The notes under the pieces are model-generated. The model was given only the letters and a program-made list of their open reading frames with translations. It searched no databases and was not told the origin of the DNA. A DNA stretch of 64,000 bases from Larus michahellis. Taxonomy: Eukaryota; Chordata; Aves; Charadriiformes; Laridae. Where the stretch lies: assembly GCF_964199755.1 (NCBI RefSeq), contig NC_133897.1, positions 134,606,125 through 134,670,124 of the forward strand, written 5' to 3'. A program made the translations under genes and the position numbers. This document shows, piece by piece, positions 52,183 through 64,000 of the stretch (its first letter is position 1; each line of letters opens with the position of its first letter).

Positions 52183-52290
52183 CGAGTAGTCAGAGTCGAT
52201 TGTTTCTGATGGACAGCAAGGTTTGGCAGGCAGAGGAGCTTGTGGGAAGATAACATTTTCTATTGTTGTCTCTACAAAGCTCTTAATACA
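52183..52290 (-). other. Possible in-frame STAU2 cassette exon (unproven)
   Basis: On the minus strand, a pyrimidine-rich stretch and a CAG acceptor (52291-52293) precede 108 bases that stay open in one frame and end at a strong donor CG/GTAAGT (52177-52182). Both boundaries are phase 0, the phase of the junction between the upstream STAU2 exon (ends in FQ) and AALSALKQ. Inclusion would insert 36 residues, starting CIKSFVETTIENV and ending SETIDSDYS. An alternative acceptor eight bases upstream would add an in-frame TAA and make it a poison exon. I recognise no homologue, and it shows no similarity to the extra ~40 residues STAU1 has at this place. A 108-base open frame can arise by chance, so this is a candidate only. 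Confidence 0.25.
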
Positions 52291-53922
52291 CTGTTAGACT
52301 GAAAAGAGCAAGCAACAGAAGCACTGATTTCTCCTGGAAAACAGCAAAGGTTCTTCCTTGGAAAGCATCGTGGAAGGTCCTACCTGGAAGTACTAGAAAT
52401 GCAAACCCTCCGCTTTCCCAGGGAAGTGGCAGCACAGAGCTCCATGCCTCCTCCCGAGATTATTACTCTCTCTTTGCCTCACTCATGTATTTCACCAGTT
52501 TCCCCTCGGCAGTGAAAAATCAGTCACCGTGCCCATTTTACACTTGCGCTGTTTCAGTCTGTGGGTTGCCTTGGCTGATAGGGTGGATGCTATCCCTGGG
52601 CATCCAAAGAGCTAAGCACGAGGTCTAATGGAAATGGAAGGAACAGGTTTTTGCCTCTAACATCCCATAACAAGAAAAGGGTAAGCAGAAGATGAGGTGA
52701 GGCTTGAGATCAGACAGAAACTGATCTGTGATTCTCACGATGCAAATGAGGGACTTAGTCACGCAGTTTTTCTCTTTGGAGAATGCTACCAGGCAGGAGC
52801 AACTTGACAGCTGCACTCTCATAATAGCCAGTTTGGATTCCTGTATACTCCTCAGTCCTGTACATTGTTTTATTACTTTGCATTTCGATGTAGAAACCTC
52901 CATGCACCTGCACTACACGGCATTAAGCCCTGTATCTACTAAATCTGCCAACACAGAAGCCAATGCAGCCGGTGGAATTATTTGATGTGGTCACTCACTA
53001 CAAAGTGAAAGCACAAAATTCTTTCAACCCCACCACTGCGGAAACAACTGTCGCGTTTTACTGATCTGGGCAGGACCCAAGCGAGTAAGGGCAATTTGCG
53101 GCACACTTGAAAAATAAGTTATTTTTGAAACAAAGAAACAAAGTTCCTTTGTTCAGTTTTAACATGTTTCTTGGCTTGTATTACCCACTTCTCCCTTTCC
53201 CATTCCCAAGGAAGGTTCCATTAATCATCCCTCTAATGGAAACACTTGTGTCTGATCACTGAGCAGTGGACACAGGCATAGTCCTGGGCATGCACTGAAC
53301 AAGAAGCCCAAGGGAAGCCTAGCTGAAAAGTTTGGGAAAGCAAGGATGCCTTTTTAAAATAAACTTTGGAGAGGTCAGCAGGACAGCAAGGGGTCAGCAC
53401 CAGGCAGCCAGTGGGTGGATGGCACAGGAGAAAGACAACAACACTTGTCATTAATTATATCTGTTGGAATGCTACACATTTTCCCCCCCAAGTGGTAGTA
53501 CTCCAGACATCCAAGCACAATCTCTCCCACGTCCCACTCGACCCCAGGCAGGGCACATGCCAAGAAGCTTTCATACACTAGAAGCCAAGAAGTAGCTAAT
53601 ACAAGCAGAGGCTAAAGAATTTAAATTGTCCCTTCACTTTCAAACATATTTTTTTTTCTCTAGTTTAAAGCCATCCTCTCATAACTGTCTCCTCTACCAG
53701 GGAAATACATATTCTCTTAGAGCTAAGTACGGCTAGATTTCTGTGCTCAGCCTCAAGCTAACAAAACTCTGACTTTCTTTGGAGAGGAATAACTACTGGC
53801 AACTGGACTGCTTGGAACAAGAACTCCGCTCCTAAAATCGATCTTGCAAGATCCTAATACCATTTACCACTTACTCAGGTCTAGATTTAGCTGATCTGCA
53901 AAGGTGTTTTCTCCTATAAACA

Positions 53923-53937
53923 TTTTTTTTTTTTTTT
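53923..53937 (+). repeat. T15 homopolymer
   Basis: Fifteen consecutive T in the STAU2 intron. No LINE or SINE body is recognisable beside it. Confidence 0.9.
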
Positions 53938-55560
53938 GCAAAATGCCTGCAAATGCTGGAGTGCATCACTACAGGTGACGCTCTTGCAAAACTTTGAACT
54001 ATCCCTATTTATAAAGCTAATTGTTTCATAACCAGTAGCATCTTTTATTTTAATAGAATCCCCAATAAACCGTTGATTGGAGAAGAAATGGCAGGCTAGT
54101 AATTCACAGATGGATCCATTCTCACTTAACCCTGAACTTTCCAAGGATATAATCAAAGTCCATTGTCTGTTGTGAGCAGAAGGAGACAGGTATCTCTGGA
54201 GCATGATTTATCCTATCCTAAATAGATAGGTGGGAATAATCAACCTCTGGAAATACTTCTCTCTGTACTTTCACTATAAAGAAAGCCACAAAACTAGCCC
54301 AACCTAGAAGCGTTGTAGGTGTCTGAAAGGTATGCAAGATGTTTTAGTGACTATCTAGTTTATGAGGAAGCTTTGAGTTGTAGAACTACAGCATGGTAGT
54401 TATAAATCACGGAACACACCTGTCCATGTTGTGAAAACTTCTGCCCATTTCTGCAGAGTGTCCTGGGATGTCTTAAAATCAGCTTGTGGGGTTCTTTAGT
54501 GTATATGGAATGAAAAAGCAGAATGTGGGGGCAGGATCGTGCCGGAGGAGAGTGAGGTGTCCCCTGTACACCACACTGACAGAACTAGACAGAGATAACA
54601 GCTTGAGCAAGATCAATCTGGATACGCTAAGCCTTGCTAATTGGTTATTAAGAGGGGAAGAAAAGAAAAGCTTGCACTGGGGCCACTGAAAAACCACTAC
54701 ACTACTCTGTGGCTTAAGAAGAAATTCCCCTACAATGCAGGGAAACCTCCTACCCTAAATCCATCTATTTAAGATTGCAGTAGAAAATAATATATCTTTC
54801 TGTAGAGAACAAGGAGATCTTTAGAAAGAGAGAGGTCCTCCAGTAGGTATAAAAACAGACTGTGGCTGTGTTTTCATTTGAACGATGCATCCAACAGGGA
54901 ATATTCAAACTGAGTATTACTGTCTCTCAGTTCAAGATCGAAGAAGGGCTTTGAACCCACAGCTTCAGAGCCCAAGTTAAGTCACCAAATGTTTTTGAGA
55001 GCTTTTATTTAACTGTTTTTCTGTAGTTTTCAAGCTTTCATACAGTCATAAAACATGGCAGAAATAGGCTCACTCTACAAACAGAAAAATATTGTGGAAG
55101 GAAACGTATGCTGTGGCAAGGCACAGTACCCACAGGAAAGTATTAATCATTTTTTTTTTACTGAAAAAAGGAAAAACTACCCAATGCTGAAAAAGTAGCA
55201 GCAGCGTAAAAGTAACTTGTTAGATGGTTAAAAAACTCCAGAGTGACCCACAGTGTTTGGCACTCAGAGGTCTGTTCTTCAATCCCAGCATTGAACAAGA
55301 AAGGTAAGAATAGAGACTAAGTTACACATAAAAATTTAAAAAGCAACCTGTCCTGCCTTCCCCTCAGAAAACAACAGCAAACAAGCCAAATAATGAGCCT
55401 GGTTGTGTTGATTTAAACCATTTGCAAAACTGCAGTTTTAAGTTGTGTTTCTATTAACCAGAGACCGGATGCCAGGCTTCCTTTCCTATTTTGAGAAATT
55501 CATCATAGCTAGAAACTGCTTCTACAAGAGATGGGGGGACAGGGCTAAAACACAGTGCAA

Positions 55561-55675
55561 AACCAAATAATTCATTACAAAAAAAAAAACCAAAACCCCC
55601 AAAAAACCAAAGAGAAGTGAAAAGAACCGAAGAAGAGAAGAACTCAAGAAAAGAACTCAAAAAAGAACTGACCGA
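55561..55675 (+). repeat. A-rich low-complexity tract
   Basis: Starts with a pure A run and continues in A-rich units, with AAGAACTCAA recurring. A low-complexity region, not a poly(A) tail of a recognisable retrocopy. Confidence 0.8.
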
Positions 55676-55904
55676 ATCATCAGTTTCAAAAAGAAGCACC
55701 CTCAGGTAGCAGAATTCGTTCCTCAGATTTCATCTGAGACCTCATTATGAAAGCAAGTTGGCACCACACCCCAGTACACTTCCTTCAATTTAGCTCCTCT
55801 CCCTCTTTGAAAATGAGCATTGATTTTCCTGGTCTGCGCTACTTGGACCAGTGACGAAAGTTACGGCATAGTGAGACTTCTGTTCCACAGTTATAAACCA
55901 CAGC

Positions 55905-56785
55905 GATTCATCAATTCATAAAGCCAGAAGGGAATCCGAGTTGGTCTAGTCTGTCCTCCTCCATGTCCTACTACAATATTGCTGTCCTTCTGTGCTGACC
56001 AGAGAAATCCTATCCTGCTCCACAGAATGTTAGAGACATTTTGCAACTTCTTTCCATGGATAAACGTTTTTTTGCTCAGAACTCATTCTTTGTCATCTGA
56101 ATTTGCATACCTTCAGATTTTTGCTATTGGTTCTTATGATGTCCTTCTCAGCTAGATTAGAGAGTCCCTTAGGAACCCACAATTTTTTCTTCATAAGTAC
56201 TTTGACAGAGTCAAGTCAGCTCCCAGTTTTTTCCTTTACACATCACACCAAACAAGCTTTCAAGTCTCTCACCAGAAGGCATTTCCCCCCACTTCCTCCA
56301 GCAAATACTTTTTTGTGGCTGTTTTCTGAACTTACCTCAGTGTTTCCATATCCCTTTACAAATGCTGACATCAGGACTTGATGAATTCTTCCAGCATCAG
56401 CTTCACCGACGCCACAGACAAGGATATACCTTGTAACTCATATTTACCATTACCCGTGACATTCATGGTCAAGTATTGTAATGGGAACTCTTATTCAGTT
56501 GCCCATCTTACACGACCCCCTCATCAGTTACTTACTTTTAGGCTAAAATTCTCCGTTCTGTCAGCATGGCTTTGATCCCTTGTTCCTTGATGAATAATCG
56601 TGCAGTTAGCTGTGTCAGGATGGACTTTTGTTGAATCAGCTAGGCTTACCACGCAGTATTCTGCAACTTACCACCATTTAACACTCTGCTGGTCTTTGTG
56701 CTACCAGCAAACATTACCCAGAGGTGATTTTATGCTTACTTCCAGACCACTGATGAACACACTGCATATAACCCAAGACTGAAAA
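55905..56785 (-). mobile_element. Ancient amniote CR1-type LINE, antisense
   Basis: Read on the plus strand this is the reverse complement of an old CR1 of the kind common in turtles and crocodilians. CATAAAGCCAGAAGGGAATC and TGGTCTAGTCTGTCCTCC near 55917-55965 correspond to the 3' end. Further on come TGCTAGATT-like, GTCAAGTCAGCTCCC, GAAGGCAT, and at the far end GCAAACATTACC and GATTTTATGCTTACTTCC near 56708-56745. The order of motifs agrees with the family across some 880 bases, but divergence is high and no frame survives. Recognition is from remembered consensus, not a search. Confidence 0.65.
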
Positions 56786-57378
56786 TTAAAACTGAATTTT
56801 GAAGTGTTTATTTCTGTATAGTGTAGAGAAAGAGCAATAGAGTCTATGGTGTACCGGAACAGATTTCTCAGGATAACTCAGGAAATGTTGTATATATAAT
56901 AAAAATAAAAGGTCGGGTCGCATTTTCTGCCCTAGTCTCCAGTTTTGTGTAAACTAGTGATAGGATTGAAATGGAGATATTTATATGGACCAAGAAGAAA
57001 CTGCAGGTCAAGTTATCTGATTTCTGTGCAGATTAGGTACGTGGACCCTCCTTTTTGAGCCTAGTACATGGCATGCTAAAATCCATGGCCTTCTCACACT
57101 TCCTTGGCAGATTAGGCTTAAGGAATACATATGAGATCAAAGTCTAGAACTCTGTATGTTAGTCTGCTGCATTCTCAACAGAGCGAACAAAGGAGAAAAG
57201 AAAAAAAAAGGATACCTAGCTCACAACTTTGTTATAATGTGAGAATAAAGTCGAATACTGCCAGCAATGTAAACGATCAAACTTGAAGATGGGAGCTTTC
57301 TGTACGATACACCTTGTTAACGCAGAATACCATATTCTGCTGAAATGAAATGTTTTAAAGTGTCCAAGGGGGTCTTGC

Positions 57379-57383
57379 CTACT
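57379..57383. repeat. Target-site duplication, first copy
   Basis: CTACT directly before the LTR at 57384; it is repeated at 57923-57927 directly after it. Confidence 0.75.
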
Positions 57384-57922
57384 TGTGGTGGGTTGGCTCT
57401 GGCTGGCAGCTAAACCCCCACCCAACTGCTTGCTCACTTTCCCCCACCGGGATGGGGGTGAGAATTGGAACAGCAAAAGTGAGAAAAACTCATGGGTTGA
57501 TAAAGACAGTTTAATAAGTGAAGAAAAAGGAAATAAAACCAAGTGATGCAAAGGCAATCACACACCACCTCCTACCAGCAGACCGATGCTCAGCCAGTCT
57601 CCAAGTGATGGCTACCTTGGAAAAACTGCTCCCCCCATGCCACATTTTATTGCTGAACATGATGTTATACAACATGGCGTATCTCCTTGGCCAGTTGGGG
57701 TCAGCTGTCCCAGCTGTGTCCCCTCCCAGCCTCTTGCCCAGCCCAGCCTTCTTGCAATGGGCCAGAGTGAGAAACAGGCGGCCTTAACTCTGTACAAGCA
57801 CTGCTCCGCATCAGCTGAAACAGTGGTGTGTTATCAACAGTCTTTTTATCACAAATCGAAACTGTAGCATCATACAGGCTGCTATGAAGAAAATTAACTC
57901 CATCCCAGCTGGACCCAGTATA
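57384..57922 (-). mobile_element. Solo LTR of an avian endogenous retrovirus
   Basis: A 539-base repeat with the features of a common avian LTR family: a block rich in CCCCCACC/GGGATGGGGG, a minus-strand polyadenylation signal ATTAAA (plus 57510-57515), and an end segment containing GAAGAAAATTAACTCCATCC. The outer end begins TG; the other terminal dinucleotide is TA where CA is expected, a point change. The flanks carry CTACT at 57379-57383 and 57923-57927, a 5-bp target-site duplication of the length usual for ERVL-type elements. No internal retroviral sequence or second LTR is present, so it is a solo LTR left by recombination. The sense strand is minus, the same as STAU2. The family name was not assigned. 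Confidence 0.85.
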
Positions 57923-57927
57923 CTACT
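57923..57927. repeat. Target-site duplication, second copy
   Basis: CTACT directly after the LTR, matching 57379-57383. Confidence 0.75.
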
Positions 57928-60900
57928 GGGCAACAATGGAGCAATAACGGGTACTGAATTCACGATTACGAAAGCAAGTGGTCAGACTGCTAACAGCTCT
58001 GCTCTAGCCCAAGTGGGTGTTTACCTTATTTGGCTATAAAGTATATAGAGTTGTAAACAGCTGTATATCCTGATTTGAACAGCCTGAGACTCTAGATTGT
58101 TGTAACCAACAGAGCTATGAATGCCCACCTCCTACAAACAATATTGTTTTTCTTTCAAGAAAATAAATGCTATCTGTATGGTAAATGACAGGACTCTTTC
58201 CACAAGAAACAAACAAAGGTTTTCTTAAGACATGAGTTGTGCTTCAGTGCACTTCTGCTGTTTTTTTTAAAAATTGGGTTTTTTATATGAAACCAATTTG
58301 TCTTTGTTGCCTTGCAGTCTTAAACTTCATACTCTCCTTGCTTCAGTATTTGAAAATCAATTATTTCAAAGTATTAATGTTATGAAGAGTTAGTTGCACA
58401 GATTACCCTAAAAAAGATTGTTTAAAACATTCAAAGTGCTTGAAATTAGCTAGGGTGGCCTTACTTAGATATAAAAACAATGACTATCCTTCCATCTTAC
58501 TCTTTTATTAGCTTACCAGCTCATTTTAATTCTCAAAACTCACGTACTTATATACTACTCACTGTACAGTAGCAGCCTGCACTGTCTCAGTGACAGGATA
58601 TTAAATATCCTGCACTCTGTTTCCATTTAGTGTAGAAAGGAATCTAGGTCTGTTGCATCCAGAAATGGAATTAAGTTATCAGAGAATATTGATTTCAACA
58701 TTGAGAAATGTTGTGGCTTTGATGAAAAATTTAATGGTGAAATACAGTTAAAATAAAAATAAGACAGAATGCCATCTATTTATTTCAAATAGAATATTAG
58801 AAATACAGGACAAAGTTAAGTTCTGAAAATTCAGGTTTCTGCATCTTCCTCACTCAACTGTGATGTTATTACTGGCCAAAACCACTTGGTTTTGTTCCCA
58901 TAGCTTAGCTAAAAGTTTATTTGTTGATATATGATCCCAGAAAAATCATTTTCTGAGTTGGGATAGGAAAACAGCTTAGACATCCAGCCCTTCCTCTGGA
59001 AAGGTTTTCTAAAGGCTCCTTGCTTTGGTCAGACTTTTGTGTCTGGGCTCATAATCTGGGAAGAGCAAAGCCATGAATCCCCCAAAGTTATTATTTTGTA
59101 TAAAGTGTCCTGTTCTCAGGCTGTTACTCCAACCAGGGAGGCTGGCAAGAGAGATGAGGGTTATACCTGCCTATAGTATAATAGGCTCTTCCCACTAAGC
59201 TCCTGAAAGCTGAAACACTGTAGATTTTCTATCTTATAAATATCCAATTTAAGAAGAAAAAAGCATCAGGTAATCCATAAATTTAAGTGATGCTGGGATC
59301 CCATTATGAGCAGAAACCTTTGGACCCTTCTGAGTTTTACATTCCATCGCCCAAAGCGTTTCCTTGAATTATTTCTTGCAGAGTTCAACATGTTGAACAA
59401 TGGGATTTGAAGTTTGGAGGAGGAAGATTTCGATACAACGGAATTATTTGAGACGTGAACATCAGGCGGGAGGACGGCCATGGTCCACAGACTTTCAGCG
59501 CTCTTCAGGGCCAGACCCAGCATAATTCACCCACCTTGGTGACTACTCCTAGGGTTTGCGCCAGAGCAGTTCCCAGGGTGCATACGCTGAACACCGCAGG
59601 GGGAGGTACCCACTGCCTTCCACAATCTGGGGGCTTGGATTATGTCCGGGGAAAGCCAGGGTGGAAAGAAGGCAAGAAGGAGGGCTGCTGGGCACCTGCT
59701 TCTTGTCCCTGCATGAAGCTAGGAGACAGCCAGAGTCTCTACCAGTCTCAGGAGCTCAAATGCACTTCTCAAAAGTATTTTTCTAAACAGCGAGCTCAAA
59801 TATTTTTGCCAGTAGTTATAGCAAATGGATCAGAAAGTTGGAGAAAGTAGGTGATAGGGCATCTTATTAACCTGACTGTACAGGTTGAAAATTACATTAT
59901 ACTGAATTTTGCTCTTTTCTAGACCTGCCAGAAACAGGATATCCTGAGTCCAAGGTCTCCACACATGAAAAAAACCATCAAATCATATTACAAATATTCA
60001 GGGAAGGAGCTCTGTCTTATCACAAGTCGTACTCAATTCTCATTATTATTTATCAACAGTGTCCATGCTCAATGAGAAATTTTTAATTCCTTGTTAAGAT
60101 TGAAGGAAGTACACAGGATGGTTTTGAAACGCAGCTTTGTGTTCTTTCATTTAATATAAAACCTGGTTTTCTTTTCTTTTTTTTTTTTTCCCATGAGGAA
60201 AGAAGCCCAACTTCTTTACATTCTCTTGAAATATTTTTTCTCACCAGTTCTGATAAAACTTCACTACTCCTGATGAAGGAGGAAGTGGAGATGCCAATAT
60301 GTGATGCTGATTCAGAGGCACCCACCACATGTTGTAAAAGTTGCTGCCTAAAAGGGATTATGTGTTCCTTGAACTATTATATGCTTAAGAAGATACGAAT
60401 AAACTTCCAAATTCCAAAATGATTAAAAAAATAGAAATACTCCTACAGAAAAGAAAAAAAAAAGAGAACCAGAAAGAAAGTTGATGAAATGGAACCAATT
60501 CATGCCAAACTTTGCCAACACATTTTATATGAATAAGATGTCAGATGTCCTGGAGTTATTTATACAACTAGTCTACAAACAAGAACTGTCAGTACCAGAA
60601 AAAAATGGGTTTCATCTGCTTATTTTTTCATTCCAGAACATTTACAAACCTGTAGCAAAGAAAAATCCAAAAAGACTGTCGTGTTCAGTAGATTATACAA
60701 TGAAGAATCAGAAGACTAGTTTGTTCTGCTATAATTCAGAGCAGCATTGAGGCTGATTAAGTCATGCTAGGGACTGTACAGACCAGACGTGACGTGCAAT
60801 CTTCTTTGACCTCATCCTCTAGATCCTAGTTCAGAGGGTTGAAAAACATTTGAAAGGAGAGCAACTTCCCAGCGCTTTCTCAGCCAGATATGGTCTGTTA

Positions 60901-63900
60901 CATAGCCGTGACGGTCACCTTTTGCTGAGGCTAGTTCCATTGTCACTATCCTCAATCACCTCTTTGAAATATATTTAATAGCTTCAGGTCACCATTCAGT
61001 TTTTGATAAGTTTAAATTATTATCTCCTACTTGCTTTGAAAGGTTCAGACAGAAAGAACAGAAAAGTTAGACCCTTAACTTCACTAGTCCTTGGCATTTA
61101 TCAGAGGATTTTTTTTTTAATCAACAAAGAACCATAGTGGCTGAAAATCTGAATGTAACAATCCAGGAATTACTGAACCAAACTATTTCATAATATATTG
61201 CAGTTCAGTTTCAGTATAACCCTAAGCTTTATTGCATTCTTCTCTTTAGAAGCAAATCTGCCTTAGGCATCCTATTTTTGACAGTCTAGAGTACATCCTC
61301 CATAAACCTAAATTCATATGGTAAGCTCTTATTCTTAAATCCAATTTTATCCTTATTTTAGGGGAAAAACTGAAGATAAGGATCAGTTTCTACACTTGCC
61401 CTTAGCTGCTTCAGAAAAAGGAATGCAAACTGACAAAGCTTCTTTATTTCTACTTATTATTCTAATTACTTATCCACAGTTTGGATCATGATTGCTTCTA
61501 TTTATACTGGGAGCCTACACATCGCACTATTTCTGCATGACTGCTTGTCAAACAGACACCTCAAACAATGATAAACAGCTCCCTTTCATAATCAGAAATT
61601 CAGAATTTTTCAGGGAAAACAAGTGAAAGATTTTTTTAGATAGAAGGTGACTGAGCTGCGAATTGGTTCTGTGTACCTCAAATTTAGTTACAGAGACAGC
61701 TACAAGTAAAACAAAGCCCTAAAATAACGATCGGGGCTCACAGTACATAACGTAAACTTTTAGTAATAAAGCATATTTACATACATGAAATATTCAAAAT
61801 TTTAACGTTACGCAATATGCAGCTATACTCCATAGGCATACTTTAAAAGTACTTCAAACGATCCTGTTCTGACTAAAAGGTGACCCACAATTATTATGAA
61901 ATGAAACGGGTTTTTTTACCAGGGAGAACAACAAAATTGTATATAGGTAGCTTTGCCTCTGTTTTGAAGGGTCATCAGAAAGAGGATGAATGTGAAATAC
62001 CAGCCTTCATTTACAAACAAACCAACATTTTAGGTCTTGTTATAAAGCCTTTACACACGGTACAGTTAGGAAAACAAAACCTGCACATCAGTGTATGTAT
62101 GTTAGGAAACGATGCAGTTAAGCCGAAGTGACAGTCAACTTTCCATCTGAAAATCAGGGCGGCTAATGGGGAGCATTGACACAAACTGTTTTTAGCCTCC
62201 GCGTAAGAACCTGATGTGCCAGTGACATGCCCTACAGGTCTGACTCACAGCCGGCTCGGCGTGACAAACTTCCTCCTTCACACGCTGCGGAGCTAAGTAG
62301 CACTAAGGAATTACTCGAGAGAAAGTCTGTCAACCCCTGCAAATTTGGGCAGAAAGAACGATTTTAAGAGAGCAGTTTCCTTCCAAGGAAGCTAACATAC
62401 CAAGGAAGCTACTTAATGCAGTCCACTTGTTAAGTGTCGAGGCGTGGAGCGCACTCCGCTTCGGCGGGCTGCGGTCAGCGTGGGATGCTGAGCACATTTC
62501 CAAGTTGTGCCCCGAATCGCGCAAGCATCCAATATGCTCACAACAGTTCTAGCCGTCAACCCGAAGATTTGCACATAACCCACGGCCACACAAAAAGAAG
62601 GTTGGAGCATATGGCAAGATTTTTAATTGCTCCGAAAGACATGAGAGAACTTTACAGGCAACCACAAAATATTACATATCCAAATGCTTCAAAGCTGTTT
62701 GTAAAATATCACTGTCATGCTGTGGGACTGATCCTGCTGTCCTCCTCCCGCTTCAGTAGCCCCCTGCTGAGAATCTGAGAGTGCCTTGGCCCCTCAGCTC
62801 TTCATGCGATGGCATTTATTGAAAAATACCAGCAGAGAAAACACGGAGCTGTAGTTAGAAGATGCTGATGTAAGTGTAACTCTTTCAAACACTAACAAAG
62901 GTATACGTATACAATTGCAATATTTTGCAGGTTCAGATTTGTCCTGCCATCTGCCCAGTCTATCTGCTCCAGCTTTTTAGTTTCGGTAAGGTGAGCATGC
63001 TCCCAAACAGGTGATGTGACACCTGTGAAATTCCCCTCGTGTCCCCAGCCCCTTCCTCCCCCATTCATCCTGCATGAACGCCCAGCCCTGACTACGCTAT
63101 CTAATCCTAGGAGCTCCTCTAGGACTAGCTTACTGCCGGTTTTGGTCAGACAGCTGCTTTATCTTACCCTATACTCGGGGCTCAGAGTCACACCTACTTT
63201 GACTGACAACGAGAAGCAAATTGCATTACCTCGTTAATCTTTGAGATTGTCACAACGATTCAGTGTGGCACATTGGCAGTATGGTTAAACTCAGACCTTT
63301 TGCTCCAAAAGCAAACGTCCCTTACACTTTAGATAAAGGAAAGCCTTTGCTAAACCCTTACTGCAGCAATGGTTATACAGATATGTCTTTTGTTGCCAAT
63401 ATCTGCTTAAGCAGCACTTCTCTGCTGCTTCTCTCTCCACTCCCCATTACCATTCCAGCCCTTGTGTTGCTCCATTAATTACGCTGCTACAACTGTCTAT
63501 CAGGACATATCAGCGACTTGCCTACGATTAATTTGCCAGAAAGAAAGAAGTTATATTTAAGGTTGATCAATTTTCTCGTCTCATGCATCCTACAGGCCTC
63601 AAGGGTTGCACAAAGACAAGGGATGGCACGTCAGGCGTACATGTTAGTGTCACCACTAACAGATGGTCTGTGTAACCATGCCCGATGAACTGCATTAGAA
63701 ACATGATTCATTGGGAAAGTTAATTCAGTTATACAGGCTGACTCACAACAAGAACCACAGGTTTATTGTGGAATACTGCAATTATGTTATTCTCTACAGA
63801 ATCCCAAGGCTCGTTTGGCAAGATGTCTAAGGCAATCTAACACCGTGTCACTCCTAAAATTAGCTGTCCAAACTCTCCCCTCCCACCCCAGGAACATGCT

Positions 63901-64000
63901 CCTGCCCCTGGTTTTCCACCACCACGGGCACCTAATCGAACCCCAGGTGGAGCCATAAATCTATTCACAAATTTTCTCAGGGTTCATTTTTTCTAGCTCT
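57928..64000. other. Intronic stretch without recognised genes
   Basis: A/T-rich, with short poly(A/T) tracts (for example 60176-60190) and a cluster of CpG at about 62180-62530 that is too small and weak for a CpG-island call. No STAU2 exon and no clear transposon was recognised. Confidence 0.55.

Larger units (their letters stand above)
33828..64000 (-). other. STAU2: Large STAU2 intron, open at the window edge
   Basis: Everything above 33827 is read as one or more introns of STAU2, because the next upstream coding exon (expected to end near QLEYLARIQGFQ) was not found on the minus strand up to 64000. Mammalian STAU2 is also spread over some hundreds of kilobases with very long 3' introns. 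The block contains old MIR-like SINEs, an ancient CR1, a solo LTR, pyrimidine-rich and A-rich stretches, and one possible cassette exon, listed separately. Other parts show no feature I can name. The intron assignment follows from the missing exon and is an inference. Confidence 0.75.

Noticed and set aside
57518..57867. Plus-strand frames of 89 and 93 codons.
   Set aside because: They lie inside the LTR, antisense to its own orientation, and are not retroviral genes.

Overview
This is a window of bird nuclear DNA, almost all of it non-coding. The avian assignment rests on several CR1 LINE fragments of bird type, a solo LTR of a family I recognise from avian genomes, eroded MIR-like SINEs, and two split exons whose translation matches the C-terminus of vertebrate Staufen homolog 2 (STAU2). 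I see nothing bacterial, plasmid or phage-like, no CRISPR array, and no rRNA or intact tRNA. Most open frames are chance frames, many starting at non-ATG codons.

The only gene I can support is STAU2, on the minus strand. Its last two coding exons are at 33739-33827 and 32794-32887, with consensus splice sites, matching codon phase and an in-frame TAG. STAU2 is a double-stranded-RNA-binding protein of mRNA transport granules. In mammals RDH10 lies beyond the STAU2 3' end and UBE2W beyond its 5' end. If synteny holds, lower coordinates here lead towards RDH10 and higher coordinates run into a very long STAU2 intron.

Layout. 1-~32.0 kb: intergenic DNA downstream of STAU2, with four plus-strand CR1 fragments (4.1, 10.7, 21.1 and 28.3 kb), a MIR-like fragment at 30.1 kb, microsatellites and small duplications. 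~32.1-32.8 kb: STAU2 3'UTR, 3' limit uncertain. 32.8-33.8 kb: the two exons and the 851-base intron between them. 33.8-64.0 kb: STAU2 intron, open at the window edge. It holds MIR-like fragments, a pyrimidine-rich block near 37 kb, a G-rich segment beside a possible 108-base in-frame cassette exon near 52.2 kb, a very old minus-strand CR1 at 55.9-56.8 kb, and a solo LTR at 57384-57922 with a 5-bp target-site duplication, oriented like STAU2.

I found no new multi-gene system. The observations most worth checking are the possible cassette exon at the junction that interrupts the degenerate fifth dsRNA-binding domain, the sense-oriented LTR in the intron, a perfect 18-bp inverted repeat at 15157-15300, and a CR1 copy that lacks its 3' tail instead of its 5' end.
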